A DNA stretch of 7,607 nt from positions 1 to 7,607 of the forward strand of contig JAGKXD010000156.1 of the NCBI GenBank assembly GCA_021151525.1, in the 5' to 3' direction. The notes below the pieces were generated by a model that saw only the letters and a list, made by a program, of their open reading frames with translations, did not search any database and was not told the DNA's origin. The translations under genes and the position numbers were made by a program. This DNA comes from Cellvibrionaceae bacterium. GTDB taxonomy: Bacteria > Pseudomonadota > Gammaproteobacteria > Pseudomonadales > Cellvibrionaceae. Shown here in pieces: positions 7,122-7,607 of the stretch (the first letter of the stretch is position 1; each line of letters begins with the position of its first letter).

Positions 7122-7607
7122 TTACTTGCGTTTCTGGGCTTCCTTTACGTGGTCCAGGATTTCTTTATTGTCAGGTGCCGCATTTGCGGCCCGCTGCAGA
7201 TGTTCCAGGCCCTCCGCAACATTTCCTTTCTCAACTAAAATCCATCCATAGGTATCCAATATAGCGGGATTGTTTGGTGCCAGCTCATAGGCACGCTTAG
7301 CCATTTCCTCAGCGCGCGGGTCTTTTTTCTCGTAGTACATCCACGCGAGATTGTTTAATGCCGCAGGCATTTTTGGTGCTAGTTCAATGGTCTTTTCATA
7401 CCAGGTTAGTGCTTCACTCTGATTATTGGCCTGCTGGGCATTGATCGCATTAATTAATGCTGCTCGATAACTACCTGGAATTTTTTCCGCCCACTCTTTG
7501 CCAAAAGAAGCCATCAAATCCGTTTTTTGTTGCAGCTGATAGATGCCATATATAGCTTCTGCAACTTGCTCCAAGGGTTTCAGACCCCAAGCAGTTCTAT
7601 ATAACGT
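7122..7607 (-). CDS. TPR-repeat protein, C-terminal part only (5' end outside window)
   Basis: The frame is open from the right edge to the TAA at 7124-7122, giving 161 residues. The TTG at 7574 is not a convincing start, because coding-like sequence (TLYRTAWGLKP) continues upstream of it to the edge. Three consecutive 34-residue tetratricopeptide repeats are visible, at about residues 47-80, 81-114 and 114-147 of the visible part, with the usual marks: W-Y-E-K-T-I-E-L-A-P, then LNNLAWMYYEK with AYELAPNNP, then LDTYGWILVEKG with GLEHLQRAANAAPDN. The chain ends in a short Lys/Arg tail. TPR proteins are scaffolds for protein-protein contact. In polysaccharide loci, long TPR proteins often sit in the periplasm or outer membrane, for example PrsT of PEP-CTERM/exosortase clusters, and the AYELAPNNPAILDTYGW pattern recalls that group. 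Location and length cannot be settled because the N-terminus is missing. It is the first visible gene of the minus-strand operon. Confidence 0.82.
   Translation of the reverse strand, partial: TLYRTAWGLKPLEQVAEAIYGIYQLQQKTDLMASFGKEWAEKIPGSYRAALINAINAQQANNQSEALTWYEKTIELAPKMPAALNNLAWMYYEKKDPRAEEMAKRAYELAPNNPAILDTYGWILVEKGNVAEGLEHLQRAANAAPDNKEILDHVKEAQKRK

Noticed and set aside
7572..7574. TTG at 7574 as start of the TPR gene
   Set aside because: The frame stays open to the window edge, no Shine-Dalgarno site precedes the TTG, and TPR proteins of this type are usually much longer, so the gene is taken as partial.

Overview
The window looks like part of a surface-polysaccharide (exopolysaccharide, capsule or O-antigen type) biosynthesis locus from a Gram-negative bacterium, most likely a gammaproteobacterium. 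That guess rests on a Wzx-type flippase, small family-2 glycosyltransferases, a membrane O-acyltransferase, and a secreted protein with a typical Gram-negative Sec signal peptide. I cannot name the genus. The centre (about 1.7-6.1 kb) is visibly AT-rich, as such loci often are, while the right end (GNAT and TPR genes) is richer in G+C.

Layout. On the + strand are the 3' end of a GT4-like glycosyltransferase (2..361) and then a secreted ConA-like (jelly-roll) protein of unknown function (488..1570, start reset to the ATG with the good RBS). A strong GAAA-tetraloop hairpin with a T-run on both strands (1578..1604) separates this from a six-gene minus-strand block. In transcription order that block is: the C-terminus of a TPR protein (7607..7122, running off the window), a frame-disrupted FemAB/BioF2-type GNAT acyltransferase (7101..6225), a Wzx-like flippase (6137..4623), two tandem paralogous GT2 glycosyltransferases (4614..3664 and 3624..2704), and an acyltransferase-3 family O-acyltransferase (2673..1669). 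The gaps are 20, 87, 8, 39 and 30 nt, consistent with a single operon whose promoter lies right of the window.

Likely joint function (inference). The GT4 and the two GT2 enzymes add sugars to a lipid-linked repeat unit, the acyltransferase-3 protein decorates it with acetyl or another acyl group, and the flippase moves it to the periplasm. The TPR protein and the GNAT are accessory; the TPR plus FemAB-like GNAT pairing recalls exosortase/PEP-CTERM-type EPS loci, but no exosortase or PEP-CTERM motif is visible here. The secreted ConA-like protein may bind or cut the finished glycan. No Wzy polymerase, chain-length regulator or export channel is in the window.

Most worth a second look are the clean +1 frame break in the GNAT gene, the tandem GT2 duplication, and the domain layout of the secreted protein, which looks like a jelly roll inserted between the two halves of an IPT/TIG-like fold. 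No gene-free stretch exceeds about 130 nt. I saw no tRNA, rRNA, CRISPR array, insertion sequence or attachment site.
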